A stretch of 64,000 bases of DNA from Streptomyces triculaminicus (GCF_017349075.1 NZ_JAFMOF010000001.1:1612001-1676000); one strand, 5' to 3'; shown: positions 8,240 to 16,912, counted from the first letter of the stretch. Numbers and translations: made by a program. Notes: generated by a model not told the origin, from the letters alone.

Positions 8240-8449
8240 CTAAAGAGGATGCTCGAGGCTCGACGCCCGAAGCTCGGCTATGAAGCGGCCCCATGTTTGC
8301 GGGGGGATCGTCAGCCGGGGGCCGCGTTCCCGAAGCTCGAGCTTCGAGTCTCGGACGTGAATGACATCGGGGAGGGTGGCGACCTCTATGCAGTTGCCGC
8401 CCACGTTGTCGCTGTAGCTGGACTTGAGCCATGCCAGCTTGTTGCTCAT
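8240..8449 (-). CDS. DUF397 domain protein
   Basis: A 69-residue DUF397 protein with the usual signature WLKSSYSDNVGGNCIEVA, then VIHVRDSK and a C-terminal WGRFIAEL. DUF397 proteins are small partners of DUF5753 helix-turn-helix regulators in Streptomyces developmental loci related to whiJ and abaA, and have been treated as toxin-antitoxin-like pairs. Here the ATG overlaps the stop of the regulator gene by four bases (ATGA), so the two are translationally coupled. It is probably a regulatory partner; its biochemical action is not known. Confidence 0.9.
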   Translation of the reverse strand: MSNKLAWLKSSYSDNVGGNCIEVATLPDVIHVRDSKLELRERGPRLTIPPQTWGRFIAELRASSLEHPL

Positions 8450-9261
8450 AGCGTTTCCAATGCCCTTCTGATGAACTGTTCCGACTCCTCCGCGCTGAGC
8501 GCCTGCATGCGGATCATCCCGTAGCGCTTGGTCAGGGTGCTGACGGTAGGTGCGTCGGAATACAGCACGTGGGTGTTCTGGCCTTCCACGTAGCCATAGT
8601 GGCTGTGTTGCTCGGTCTCCAGTAGCAGCAAGGGGCCGTTCAAGTGGGAGGGTGCGTACCGATCGGCGGGAAGCACCTGGATCGACACGTTGCGCAGAGT
8701 GCCCACGTCGAGCATGTGGCTCAGCTGGTCTTTCATGACCGCTGCGCCGCCAGTGCTGGTGCGCAACGCGGCCTCGTAGACCACGAAGCTGAACAGTGCG
8801 GCTGGCTTGCGCGTCAGTTTTTCCTGGCGCCGTAGGCGGGCTGTCACGCGGTCTTCGAGTGTGTCGTCATCGATGGGCGGCCAATGGCTGGCCATCAGGG
8901 CTTTTGCGTACTCTTCGGTCTGCAACAGGCCCGGGACAAAGAGGGTTTCGTAGGAGTAGATCGCGATTGCCTCGGCCTCGACTTCCATGTACTCCCGGAC
9001 GTGACCGGGCTGTCGTTCCGGCTGCAGATAGTCGGTCGCCGCGACCAACTTGCCCCGCGCCCCGCACATCTCGTCCGCGACCTCGAGCAGCCGAACGGTC
9101 GGCCTCCGCCGCCCCTGCTCCATCGACTTGACCGTCTCGTACTCGTACCCGGCCTCCTTGGCCAGCTCCTCGCGGCTGACGCCGGCCTGCGTGCGCCAGA
9201 GCTTGAGCTGGTTGCCGCAGTACCGCCATGCCATCGGCGGCTGAGAGCTCTCGTTTGTCAC
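8446..9261 (-). CDS. WhiJ-like XRE regulator with DUF5753 domain
   Basis: A 271-residue regulator. Residues about 15-70 are an XRE helix-turn-helix (LKLWRTQAGVSREELAKEAG, YETVKSMEQGRRRPT); about 85-265 form a DUF5753 domain with its motifs (ETLFVPGLLQTEEYAKAL, RLRRQEKL, IQVLPAD, LLLLE). Relatives such as WhiJ act with DUF397 partners in Streptomyces development. The gene starts with GTG and is coupled to the DUF397 gene downstream. It is divergent from an anti-sigma-like ATPase gene, with a perfect 9-base inverted repeat between them that may be its operator. Many paralogues occur per genome, so the particular role is unknown. Confidence 0.92.
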   Translation of the reverse strand: MTNESSQPPMAWRYCGNQLKLWRTQAGVSREELAKEAGYEYETVKSMEQGRRRPTVRLLEVADEMCGARGKLVAATDYLQPERQPGHVREYMEVEAEAIAIYSYETLFVPGLLQTEEYAKALMASHWPPIDDDTLEDRVTARLRRQEKLTRKPAALFSFVVYEAALRTSTGGAAVMKDQLSHMLDVGTLRNVSIQVLPADRYAPSHLNGPLLLLETEQHSHYGYVEGQNTHVLYSDAPTVSTLTKRYGMIRMQALSAEESEQFIRRALETL

Positions 9262-9287
9262 CGTGCGGTCCCCTCCGGTGCCCTGCC

Positions 9288-9309
9288 GGGTACGACAAGG
9301 GTCGTACCC
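9288..9309. promoter_or_regulatory. Inverted repeat, candidate operator of the WhiJ-like regulator
   Basis: GGGTACGAC (9288-9296) and GTCGTACCC (9301-9309) form a perfect 9-base inverted repeat around AAGG. It lies between the divergent DUF5753 regulator and the ATPase gene, where a shared operator is expected. As RNA it would also fold into a hairpin, but the divergent position favours protein binding. The binding partner is inferred. Confidence 0.6.
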
Positions 9310-9389
9310 ACCTCGCTACTCCCGATGGTGCTCCTCCGCCAGCCACGGTTTCAGCCTGAACGCCGAAACTCACCGCTCCGAGGACATCG

Positions 9390-9815
9390 ATGAGAGCAGC
9401 ACGACCTCGCACCCCGCTGAAGTTCGTCGGCTGGTGCTTCCCCTGTCATCCCCGCAGCGTCGGGCGAGCGCGCAGGCTGTTGCGGGAGGAGGCGCGGGAC
9501 TGGCCGGTCGGGAAGGAGACGGCCGACGTGGCCGCGTTGCTGCTGAGCGAGCTCATGGCCAACGCGTGCAGACACGGCCGGACGACGCCCGAGCGGGAGA
9601 TCCGGGCGCTGTGCACCGTCGACGGCGAGAAGCTGCGGATCGAGGTGTCGGACGCCGGGCGCGGCGTCCCCCGCGTGCGGCAGGCGAGGGACGACGAGGA
9701 GGCGGGCCGGGGGCTCGCGCTCGTCGCCGCCCTCGCCGACGTGTGGAACGTCAGCCTGCGCCCACACGGCACCGGCAAGACGGTGTGGTGCGAGCTGAGG
9801 CTCCGCCAGGAGTGA
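9390..9815 (+). CDS. Anti-sigma factor-like serine kinase ATPase (HATPase_c_2)
   Basis: A 141-residue GHKL ATPase of the RsbW/SpoIIAB type. The N box ELMANACRHG, the G1 box VSDAGRG, the G2 region GRGLALVAALAD and the terminal GTGKTVWCEL are all present. Such proteins bind and sometimes phosphorylate anti-anti-sigma partners, or hold a sigma factor; in Streptomyces many are orphans next to DUF5753/DUF397 pairs, as here. No cognate sigma factor is adjacent. Activity is likely because the ATP-binding boxes are intact; partner unknown. Confidence 0.88.
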   Translation: MRAARPRTPLKFVGWCFPCHPRSVGRARRLLREEARDWPVGKETADVAALLLSELMANACRHGRTTPEREIRALCTVDGEKLRIEVSDAGRGVPRVRQARDDEEAGRGLALVAALADVWNVSLRPHGTGKTVWCELRLRQE

Positions 9816-9819
9816 GGTC

Positions 9820-10455
9820 TCAGACCTCGATCAGGCTGCGCAGGTCGATCTCGATGGGGAAGGGGGCGTCCGTCTTGAACGTGCCCACATGCGTGGGGCG
9901 GTCGGGGCTGGGGACGTAGAAGCCCGCCTCCTGGTGGCGCCAGCACTCGTGCACTTCGGGGACGTTCCCCTCGCCCCGCTCGACACGCCAGTAATAGTCG
10001 ATCCCTGCCTGGGCATACATGCCCGGCTTGAGGAAACGGTCTTCGGTGCGCGAGCCGGGAGAGACGACCTCGATGGCGAGGACGACCTTCTCGACGGGAA
10101 TGCACTCCACCTTTCCGACGTCGAGGCCGCGCTTGTCGAAGACCACGATGTCAGGCCTGGGGACGTTGTTGTCGTTGAAGATGACCGATTGCTCGGTGGT
10201 GATCACGAATGCCTCGGGCTTGACGCTCCGCAGCCGGTAATACAGCTCGTCCCGCACCAGGTTGTGCCACCACTTGGCCGCCCCACGTACCACGATCTTC
10301 CCGCCCAGTAGCTCCCAGTCGAATGGCAGGATCAGCTCCCTCACCTGATCCCATGTCCAGCCGCCGTCCGCCGGTGGATACATCCAGTTGTCGCGCGTGG
10401 CGGGTTCGTCCCGCGCGGCACGCTCCGGCTGTTCGTGCCAGGCTTCTGCGGCCAT
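9820..10455 (-). CDS. Uma2 family (DUF820) nuclease-fold protein
   Basis: A 211-residue protein of the Uma2/DUF820 family, a PD-(D/E)XK nuclease fold. Visible elements are WELLGGKIVVRG, the substrate-side RPDIVVFDKRG (acidic residue after PD), VLAIEVVSPGSR with the catalytic E-V-V-S-P-G-S pattern, and KPGMYAQAGIDYYWRVE. Streptomyces genomes carry many copies whose biological role is unclear, and nuclease activity is rarely shown. ATG 10455 is chosen because GGGAG lies eight bases upstream; two more ATG codons occur further out (10467, 10497). It converges closely on the ATPase gene. Confidence 0.9.
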   Translation of the reverse strand: MAAEAWHEQPERAARDEPATRDNWMYPPADGGWTWDQVRELILPFDWELLGGKIVVRGAAKWWHNLVRDELYYRLRSVKPEAFVITTEQSVIFNDNNVPRPDIVVFDKRGLDVGKVECIPVEKVVLAIEVVSPGSRTEDRFLKPGMYAQAGIDYYWRVERGEGNVPEVHECWRHQEAGFYVPSPDRPTHVGTFKTDAPFPIEIDLRSLIEV

Positions 10456-10557
10456 TGCTGCTCCCATGGACCAGATGGTGTGAAGGCTCGTGGGCACATG
10501 TCCCGGTTACGACGTTAGCGCCACCCGCCCGGGTGAGGATGGATCGTTACTCCTCGA

Positions 10558-11499
10558 TCAGGAGGCCACCGTCAGAACGATCTTCCCCGTCGTCCGCCCC
10601 CGCTCCCCCAGCTCGTGGGCCTTGGCGGCCTCCTCCAGGGGGAACACTGCGTCCACCTCGACGCGCAGCTGACCGCTCTCCACGAGCGCGGCGATCTCGC
10701 GCAGGCCCGTGCGGTCGGGTTCGACGAGGACGAACGTGGCCCGTACGCCCGCAGCGCGGGCGGCCTCGGCCGGGAAGGTGTCGTCCGGGGGGACGATCGT
10801 GACGAGGGTGCCGCCGGGGCGCAGGGTGCGCAGGGAGCGGTGGACGTAGTCGCCGCCGATGGTGTCGAGGACGACGTCGACGTCGTGGACGACCTCGGCG
10901 AAGTCCTGCTGGCTGTAGTCGACGAGCTCGTCGGCGCCCAGGTCGCGGAGGAAGGCGTGCTTGGGCTCGCGGGCCGTGCCGATGACGTACGCGCCGCGGG
11001 CCTTGGCGATCTGTACGGCCAGGTGGCCGACGCCGCCGGCGGCGGCGTGGACGAGGACGCGCCGGCCGGGGCGGATGTCGGCGGTGTCGACGAGGGCCTG
11101 CCAGGCGGTGAGGGCGGCGAGGGGGAGGGCCGCGCTGCCGACGTGGCCGAGGCCGGCGGGCTGGTGGGCGAAGTGGCGGGCGGGGGCGGTGACGTAGTCG
11201 GCGTAGGCGCCGGCGGCGTGGGGGAAGCGGGGCATGCCGTAGACCTCGTCGCCGGGGGCGAAGAGGGTGACGCCGGCGCCGACGGCCTCCACGACGCCCG
11301 CCACGTCCCACCCCAGGGTGAACGGCGTGGCCGCTCCGGAGACGAGGACGCCACGGTCGCGGCTCTTCCAGTCGACGGGGTTGACGCCGGCGGCGTGGAC
11401 GCGGACGAGGATCTCGGTCGGGCCGGGCTCGGGGCGGTCGGTCTCGACGAGCTCGAGGACGTCGGGGCCGCCGGGGGCGTTCTGGCTGATGGCGCGCAT
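10558..11499 (-). CDS. NADP-dependent quinone-type oxidoreductase (MDR family)
   Basis: A 313-residue medium-chain reductase. The N-terminal GroES-like domain has GVNPVDWKSRDR, PFTLGWDVAGVVEAVG and FAPGDEVYGM; the Rossmann part has VLVHAAAGGVGHLAVQIAKARGA with the AXXGXXG nucleotide motif, then DLGADELVDYSQQDF. The zinc-ligand pattern of alcohol dehydrogenases is absent, as in quinone oxidoreductases. It likely reduces quinones or enones using NADPH. The ATG follows GAAGGAAG. It is divergent from a GlxA-type regulator, 95 bases away, which may control it. Confidence 0.92.
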   Translation of the reverse strand: MRAISQNAPGGPDVLELVETDRPEPGPTEILVRVHAAGVNPVDWKSRDRGVLVSGAATPFTLGWDVAGVVEAVGAGVTLFAPGDEVYGMPRFPHAAGAYADYVTAPARHFAHQPAGLGHVGSAALPLAALTAWQALVDTADIRPGRRVLVHAAAGGVGHLAVQIAKARGAYVIGTAREPKHAFLRDLGADELVDYSQQDFAEVVHDVDVVLDTIGGDYVHRSLRTLRPGGTLVTIVPPDDTFPAEAARAAGVRATFVLVEPDRTGLREIAALVESGQLRVEVDAVFPLEEAAKAHELGERGRTTGKIVLTVAS

Positions 11500-11594
11500 G
11501 TTTCGCTTCCTTCGGAGGGGGTGTGGCTCAAGATTCCCCGGGCCCGCCGCCGCCGAGTAGTGGCCCGATGGCCAACGTCTGAAAGAATCGGGCC

Positions 11595-12593
11595 ATGAAT
11601 CAGGCCGTGCGGAATCAGGCCATGCACCGCGTCGGAGTCCTCGCGCTGGACGGTGTCGTCCCCTTCGAGCTGGGCATTCCCGCCCGGATCTTCGGTGCCG
11701 CCGTCTCGGCGGCCGGGGAGCCGCTCTATTCGGTGACGACCTGCAGCGTCGACGGCCGGCCCGTGCGCACGGACGCGGACTACGAGCTGGTGGTCGGCCA
11801 CGACGCGTCCGCGCTGGCGGACGTCGACACCGTGGTGATCCCGCCGTCGCACGCCCTGGGGGAGATCCAGGAGACCGGGCTGCTGCCGGAAGACCTGCGG
11901 GCCGCGCTGGCCGCCGTGCGGCCGGGGACGCGCATGGTGGGGATCTGCACCGGGTCGTACGTACTGGCGGCGGCGGGGCTGCTCGACCGGCGGCCCGCGA
12001 CCACGCACTGGAAGGAGGCGGAGCAGCTGCGGCGGATGTTCACCGCCGTCCGGGTGGATGCCGGGGTGCTGTTCGTCGACGACGGGGACGTGCTGACGTC
12101 CGCCGGTGTGGCCGCCGGGGTGGACCTGTGCCTGCACATCGTGCGGCGCGACCACGGCAGCGAGGTCGCCAACGCGGTGGCGCGCATGTGCGTGGTGCCG
12201 CCATGGCGTGACGGCGGGCAGGCGCAGTTCGTCCGGCAGCCGGTGCCCGAGCCGGACGGCAGCGGCACCGCGCCCACGCGCGCGTGGGCGCTGGAGCGGC
12301 TGGAGGAGCCCCTGACGCTGGCCGATCTGGCCGCGCACGCGCGGGTCAGCGTGCGGACGTTCACCCGGCGCTTCCGCGCCGAGACGGGCGACAGCCCGGG
12401 GCAGTGGCTGCTGCGGCAGCGCGTCGAGCGGGCGCGGCGTCTGCTGGAGACCACCGACTGGCCGGTGGACCTGGTGGCGCACCGCGCGGGCTTCGGTACG
12501 GGCGCGTCGCTGCGGCAGCATCTGCACACCGCCATCGGGGTGTCCCCCCTGACGTACCGGAGGACGTTCCGGGCCATGCGGGACGCCGCCTGA
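11595..12593 (+). CDS. GlxA family transcriptional regulator (DJ-1/PfpI plus AraC HTH)
   Basis: A 332-residue regulator. Residues 10-190 form a DJ-1/PfpI-like class I glutamine amidotransferase fold including the nucleophile-elbow cysteine in GICTGSYVLAAAGLL; residues about 225-330 form an AraC-type double helix-turn-helix (LTLADLAAHARVSVRTFTRRF, VERARRLLETTDWPVDLVAHRAGFG, SPLTYRRTF). The amidotransferase part is thought to be a sensor rather than an enzyme. It is divergent from an NADP oxidoreductase gene, a common arrangement for control. A second ATG at 11622 starts MHRVGVLALDG and is an equally plausible start. Confidence 0.92.
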   Translation: MNQAVRNQAMHRVGVLALDGVVPFELGIPARIFGAAVSAAGEPLYSVTTCSVDGRPVRTDADYELVVGHDASALADVDTVVIPPSHALGEIQETGLLPEDLRAALAAVRPGTRMVGICTGSYVLAAAGLLDRRPATTHWKEAEQLRRMFTAVRVDAGVLFVDDGDVLTSAGVAAGVDLCLHIVRRDHGSEVANAVARMCVVPPWRDGGQAQFVRQPVPEPDGSGTAPTRAWALERLEEPLTLADLAAHARVSVRTFTRRFRAETGDSPGQWLLRQRVERARRLLETTDWPVDLVAHRAGFGTGASLRQHLHTAIGVSPLTYRRTFRAMRDAA

Positions 12594-12626
12594 CGGGCGC
12601 CTGACGCCGCCCGACGGCGGCGCCCG
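12594..12626. terminator. Hairpin between convergent genes
   Basis: CGGGCGCC (12594-12601) pairs with GGCGCCCG (12619-12626), with further pairing of the inner GCCGCC region. It begins immediately after the GlxA-type stop and precedes the end of the convergent YbjQ gene. There is no T-run, as is common for Streptomyces terminators. Confidence 0.55.
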
Positions 12627-12657
12627 GGCTCATGCCGGCGGGGTCACGTCAGCGGGG

Positions 12658-13026
12658 TCATGCCAGCGGCGTGATCACCACGGCCGTGCCGTACGCGCAG
12701 ACCTCCGTGCCGACGTCGGCGGCCTCGGTGACGTCGAAGCGGAACATGAGGACGGCGTTGGCGCCGCGCGCGCGGGCCTGCTCGACCAGGCGCTCCATGG
12801 CCTGGTTGCGGGTCTGGACGAGGGTCTTGGTCAGGCCCTTGAGCTCGCCGCCGATGAGGGACTTCAGGCCGGCGCCGATCTGACTGCCGACGTGGCGGGA
12901 GCGGACGGTCAGGCCGAACACCTCTCCGATGACCCGGTCGACCCGGTAGCCGGGCACGTCATTGGTCGTGACGACCAACACATCGGACTTCTCGTGCTGG
13001 CCGCCGCCGTACTCGTCGATGCCCAT
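12658..13026 (-). CDS. YbjQ family (UPF0145) protein
   Basis: A 122-residue YbjQ/UPF0145 protein: VVTTNDVPGYRVDRVIGEVFGL at the start, RHVGSQIGAGLKSLIGGELKGLTK in the middle and ARGANAVLMFRFDVTEAADVGTEVCAYGTAVV at the end, the full family pattern. The fold forms a pentamer in solved members; the function is unknown. The ATG at 13026 is chosen because GGAGG lies nine bases upstream, though the frame stays open further. It stands alone, converging on the GlxA regulator. Confidence 0.93.
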   Translation of the reverse strand: MGIDEYGGGQHEKSDVLVVTTNDVPGYRVDRVIGEVFGLTVRSRHVGSQIGAGLKSLIGGELKGLTKTLVQTRNQAMERLVEQARARGANAVLMFRFDVTEAADVGTEVCAYGTAVVITPLA

Positions 13027-13221
13027 CGGGCCCACCTCCGTCTGTCTGTGCAGTTTTGCCGTTCGTTGTCCGTGACGCACCCTGGAGGCGTGGGGTTGCG
13101 CCGATCGGGTGGAACCGAGACGGGCCCGGTGGCGTTGATAACTTTGGGCCGCACACCACACTCCCCGCCTGTGCCCGGACCTCGCACGAGCCTGTGCCCT
13201 CCATTCAGGAGCCTGTCACCC

Positions 13222-14427
13222 GTGACTCCCATGACCACCCTCGCGCTCGGCCCCCAGTGGCTCGACGCGAACTATCTGATCGAGCAATTCGGTCTGATCG
13301 GCGTCCTGGCCATCGTCTTCGCGGAGTCCGGCCTTCTGATCGGGTTCTTCCTCCCGGGTGACTCGCTGCTGTTCACCACGGGCCTGCTGGTCACCACCAA
13401 CCAGATCGACAAGCCGCTGTGGATGGTGTGCACGCTGGTGGGTGCCGCGGCGATCCTCGGCGACCAGGCCGGCTATCTCTTCGGCCGCAAGGTCGGCCCC
13501 TCGCTCTTCAAGCGGCCGGACTCCCGCCTCTTCAAGCAGGAGAACGTCGAGAAGGCCCACGAGTTCTTCGAGAAGTACGGCCCGAAGTCACTGGTCCTGG
13601 CCCGCTTCGTGCCGGTGATCCGGACCTTCACGCCGATCATCGCCGGCGTGAGCCGGATGAACTACCGCTCGTTCCTCATCTTCAACATCATCGGCGGCCT
13701 CCTGTGGGGCGTCGGCGTGACGCTGCTCGGTGCGTCGCTGGGCAAGATCGACTTCGTTCACCAGCACATCGAGATGATGCTGGTCGCGATCGTGCTGATC
13801 TCGGTGGTGCCGATCGCCATCGAGTTCCTGCGCGCCCGGTCCAAGGCGAAGAAGGCCGCGGCCCAGGCGCCGGCGACCCCGGCGGCGCCGGCCCCGATGG
13901 CCGGCGGTTACGGCGCCGACCAGGGCGGCTTCGGCGGCCCCCAGCGCGGCTACGGCGCCGACCAGGGTGGCTTCGGCGGCAACCAGGGCGGCTACGGCGG
14001 TGGCGACGGGGGCTACGGCGGCGGTCAGGACAGCGTCTACGGCGGCCAGGGCAACGGCGGCGGCTACTACGGCGGCGCCGGTGCCGGTTACGGCGGCCAG
14101 GGTGGCCACGGCGCTGGCTACGGCAACCAGGGCGGCTACGGCAACGGTGGCGGTCAGGGCGGCTACGGCAACGGTGGCAACGGCGGCGGCCACGGCCAGG
14201 GTGGCTACGGCGGCGGCCACGGCGGTGGCTACGGCAACCAGGGCGGCTACGGCAATGGTGGCTACAACCCCGGCAACGGCGGCCACAACCCCGGCAACGG
14301 GGGCTACAACCCCAACGGTGGCGGCTACAACCCCGACAACGGCGGTTACAGCCCCGACGACGACGGCGGCTACAACCCCGACGACCAGCAGCCGCCCGGC
14401 CCGCGCGGCCGGCACGCCCGGCGCTGA
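13222..14427 (+). CDS. DedA family membrane protein with a glycine-rich tail
   Basis: About 401 residues. Residues 1-215 are a DedA/SNARE-associated (VTT) membrane domain: AESGLLIGFFLPGDSLLFTTG, the amphipathic re-entrant region, and the conserved LARFVPVIRTFTPIIAGVSRM with the essential arginine; about five hydrophobic segments follow the family plan. DedA proteins are polyprenyl-phosphate or phospholipid flippases. After a Lys/Ala linker comes a tail of about 165 residues rich in Gly, Tyr, Asn and Gln, unlike ordinary DedA proteins. GTG 13222 is taken as the start because AGGAG lies ten bases upstream; ATG 13231 is the alternative. Confidence 0.9.
   Translation: MTPMTTLALGPQWLDANYLIEQFGLIGVLAIVFAESGLLIGFFLPGDSLLFTTGLLVTTNQIDKPLWMVCTLVGAAAILGDQAGYLFGRKVGPSLFKRPDSRLFKQENVEKAHEFFEKYGPKSLVLARFVPVIRTFTPIIAGVSRMNYRSFLIFNIIGGLLWGVGVTLLGASLGKIDFVHQHIEMMLVAIVLISVVPIAIEFLRARSKAKKAAAQAPATPAAPAPMAGGYGADQGGFGGPQRGYGADQGGFGGNQGGYGGGDGGYGGGQDSVYGGQGNGGGYYGGAGAGYGGQGGHGAGYGNQGGYGNGGGQGGYGNGGNGGGHGQGGYGGGHGGGYGNQGGYGNGGYNPGNGGHNPGNGGYNPNGGGYNPDNGGYSPDDDGGYNPDDQQPPGPRGRHARR
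13903..14400 (+). repeat. Glycine-rich GGYG repeat region in the DedA tail
   Basis: The region encodes dozens of short imperfect repeats based on GGYGNGG, GGYGADQGGFGG and NPGNGG, changing gradually from GGYG units to GGYNP units near the end. The DNA shows matching iterated GGCGGCTACGGC words. Such low-complexity aromatic-glycine tails often self-associate or bind cell-surface polymers. Repeat number is likely to vary between strains. Confidence 0.9.
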
Positions 14428-14645
14428 GCCCCGGGCCGGCTCCCGGCTTCCGGCTCCGGCTCCCACGGCCCGCCCCCAGGGCCCACTACGGCCCACCACG
14501 GCCCCCGGAACCCACCACGGCAGTCTCCGCGGCACCCCGCTGAGGCTGCCGTTCCGTATATCCGGGCCCCCGATGCGCGCCCGTACGGCCCATCAGGCAT
14601 GGTGGCACTGAGCAGGACGGTGCACGAGGGCCTGACGAGGAGCGT

Positions 14646-16346
14646 GTGGTGGCGGATCGGCAGCGGGGAGGCGGCGGTTCGGGCCCGGGGGGCCCGGCGG
14701 ACGGCCGGGCGGGTGATCCGGCCGAGGACCGCAAGCCGCAGTCCGACGAGGCGCGCAGCGCCTTCACCCCGCCGCTGGGGGTGCCGCTGCCGCCCGTACC
14801 GGAGGACGAGCACCCCACGTCGGAGTTCGCGCTGCCCGAGGGCGTCGCGCCCGAGCCGGAGACCGAGCCCGAGGGGTCGGCCTTCACCTGGCCCGGCGCC
14901 GGCCCGGCCGCCTCCTTCCCCGCCTTCACCCCGCCCCACGGCATACCCAAGGTCAGCCTCATCAAGGAGGAGGCGCCCTGGCAGGACCGCATGCGCACCA
15001 TGCTGCGCATGCCGCTCGCCGAGCGCCCGATGCCCGACCGCCCGCCGCGCCAGGAGGAGGAAGCAGGCCCGGCCGTGCCGCGCGTGCTCGACCTGACGCT
15101 GCGCATCGGCGAGCTGCTGCTCGCCGGCGGCGAGGGGGCCGAGGACGTGGAGACGGCGATGCTCGGCGTCGCGCACGCCTACGGGCTCGGGCGCTGCGAG
15201 CCCACCGTCACCTTCACCCTGCTGACCGTCAGCTACCAGGCCTCGCTCGTCGACGACCCGGTCACCGCCCACCGCACGGTCCGCCGGCGCGGCACCGACT
15301 ACACCCGGCTCAACGCCGTCTACCGCCTCATCCACGACATCACCTCCAACGGCCTGACCTTGGAGGAGGCGTACGGCCGGCTGGCCGAGATGCGCCGCAA
15401 CCGCCACCCCTACCCCGGCTGGGCGCTGACGCTGGCCTCCGGGCTGCTGGCGGGCGCGGCGAGCATGCTGGTGGGTGGCGGGCCGGTGGTGTTCCTCGCG
15501 GCGGCGGTCGGCGCGATGCTCGGCGACCGGCTGGCGTGGCTGGCGGCGGGGCGCGGGCTGCCGGAGTTCTACCAGTTCGTCGCCGCCGCGCTGCCGCCGG
15601 CGGCGATGGGCGTGGCGCTGAGCGCCAGCCGCCCGGACATCCAGGCCTCCGCCGTGATCACCGGTGGTCTCTTCGCCCTGATTCCCGGGCGGGCCCTGGT
15701 CGCGGGCGTACAGGACGGCCTGACCGGCTTCTACATCACCGCGGCCGCCCGGCTGCTGGAGGTCGGCTACCTCATCGTGGGCATTGTCTGCGGTGTGCTC
15801 GTCGTGCTCTACGGGGGCGTGCACATCGGCGGCGGCACGCTCAACCCCGAGGCGGCGCTGCAGCACAAGGAGCGGCCCGTCATCCAGATCGTCGCGGCGA
15901 TGCTGCTGGCCTTCGCCTTCGCGGTGCTGCTTCAGCAGGAACGTCACACCGTGTGGGTCACCACGCTCAACGGCGGGGTCGCCTGGGTGATCTACGCGGC
16001 GCTCGCCGACACCATGCGGGCCGACCCGGTGCCCGCCACGGCCGTGGCCGCAGGCCTCGTGGGCCTCTTCGGGCAGCTGCTGGCGCGCTACCGGCACGCC
16101 TCGGCGCTGCCGTACATCACGGCGGCGATCGGGCCGCTGCTGCCCGGTAGCGCGGTGTACTTCGCGCTGCTGAACTTCGCGAAGAACGAGCTCAACACCG
16201 GCATCTCCAGCCTCACCAAGGCGGCGGCCCTGGCGCTGGCGATCGCCATCGGAGTGAATCTCGGCTCCGAGATGGCCCGGCTGTTCCTCAAGGTGCCCGG
16301 CGAGGGCGCCGGGCGCCGGGCGGCGAAGCGGACGCGCGGCTTCTAG
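14646..16346 (+). CDS. Threonine/serine exporter ThrE family protein
   Basis: A 566-residue membrane protein. Residues 1-145 are a Pro/Glu-rich cytoplasmic extension; the ThrE core follows: the DUF1212-type domain (LDLTLRIGELLLAGGEGAEDVETAM, PTVTFTLLTVSYQ, TRLNAVYRLIHDI) and then about ten hydrophobic segments across two modules. ThrE in Corynebacterium exports threonine and serine by proton antiport; the homology covers both halves. Start is GTG 14646 (or GTG 14649), just after GAGGAG. It stands alone, and a strong hairpin overlaps its 3' end. Substrate in Streptomyces is inferred. Confidence 0.9.
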   Translation: MVADRQRGGGGSGPGGPADGRAGDPAEDRKPQSDEARSAFTPPLGVPLPPVPEDEHPTSEFALPEGVAPEPETEPEGSAFTWPGAGPAASFPAFTPPHGIPKVSLIKEEAPWQDRMRTMLRMPLAERPMPDRPPRQEEEAGPAVPRVLDLTLRIGELLLAGGEGAEDVETAMLGVAHAYGLGRCEPTVTFTLLTVSYQASLVDDPVTAHRTVRRRGTDYTRLNAVYRLIHDITSNGLTLEEAYGRLAEMRRNRHPYPGWALTLASGLLAGAASMLVGGGPVVFLAAAVGAMLGDRLAWLAAGRGLPEFYQFVAAALPPAAMGVALSASRPDIQASAVITGGLFALIPGRALVAGVQDGLTGFYITAAARLLEVGYLIVGIVCGVLVVLYGGVHIGGGTLNPEAALQHKERPVIQIVAAMLLAFAFAVLLQQERHTVWVTTLNGGVAWVIYAALADTMRADPVPATAVAAGLVGLFGQLLARYRHASALPYITAAIGPLLPGSAVYFALLNFAKNELNTGISSLTKAAALALAIAIGVNLGSEMARLFLKVPGEGAGRRAAKRTRGF

Positions 16347-16373
16347 TCACGTAGGACGGGGAAGCCGCGCGTC
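16331..16373. terminator. Hairpin terminator overlapping the end of the ThrE gene
   Basis: GACGCGCGGCTTC (16331-16343) is perfectly complementary to GAAGCCGCGCGTC (16361-16373), with a 17-base loop containing the stop codon. It lies between convergent genes (ThrE and pyrophosphatase) and could serve both. Confidence 0.7.
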
Positions 16374-16414
16374 GCGGGTGCTTCAGGCTCGGTGGCGCGA
16401 GCCCTTCAGGCTGC

Positions 16415-16912
16415 TCAGTGGTGCGAGCCGCCGGCGGCCTCGAGGCGCTTGTAGGAGGCCTCGATCTCGGCCTCGGCCTCGGCGCGGCCGACCCAGTCGG
16501 CGCCCTCGACGGACTTGCCCGGCTCCAGGTCCTTGTAGACCTCGAAGAAGTGCTGGATCTCCAGGCGGTCGAACTCCGACACGTGGTGGATGTCGCGCAG
16601 GTGCTCCACGCGGGGGTCGTTCGCCGGGACGCACAGCAGCTTGTCGTCGCCGCCGGCCTCGTCCGTCATGCGGAACATGCCGATGGCGCGGCACTTGATG
16701 AGGCAGCCGGGGAAGGTCGGCTCGTCCAGAATGACCATCGCGTCCAGCGGGTCGCCGTCCTCGCCGAGGGTGTTCTCGACGAAGCCGTAGTCGGCCGGGT
16801 AGGAGGTCGAGGTGAAGAGTCGGCGGTCCAGACGGATGCGACCGGTCTCGTGGTCCACCTCGTACTTGTTCCGCGAACCCTTCGGGATCTCGATGGTGAC
16901 GTCGAACTCCAC
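16415..16912 (-). CDS. ppa: Inorganic pyrophosphatase
   Basis: A 165-residue family I soluble pyrophosphatase, hydrolysing PPi to phosphate and so driving polymerisation reactions. It has [29 protein letters not shown] and the signature [11 protein letters not shown] with three metal-binding aspartates, then [19 protein letters not shown]. The frame is open upstream to a GTG at 16936, but AAGGAG placed six bases before GTG 16912 fixes the start, giving the usual [13 protein letters not shown]-terminus. Length is normal. It is divergent from the carboxypeptidase gene. Confidence 0.97.
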   Translation of the reverse strand: MEFDVTIEIPKGSRNKYEVDHETGRIRLDRRLFTSTSYPADYGFVENTLGEDGDPLDAMVILDEPTFPGCLIKCRAIGMFRMTDEAGGDDKLLCVPANDPRVEHLRDIHHVSEFDRLEIQHFFEVYKDLEPGKSVEGADWVGRAEAEAEIEASYKRLEAAGGSHH

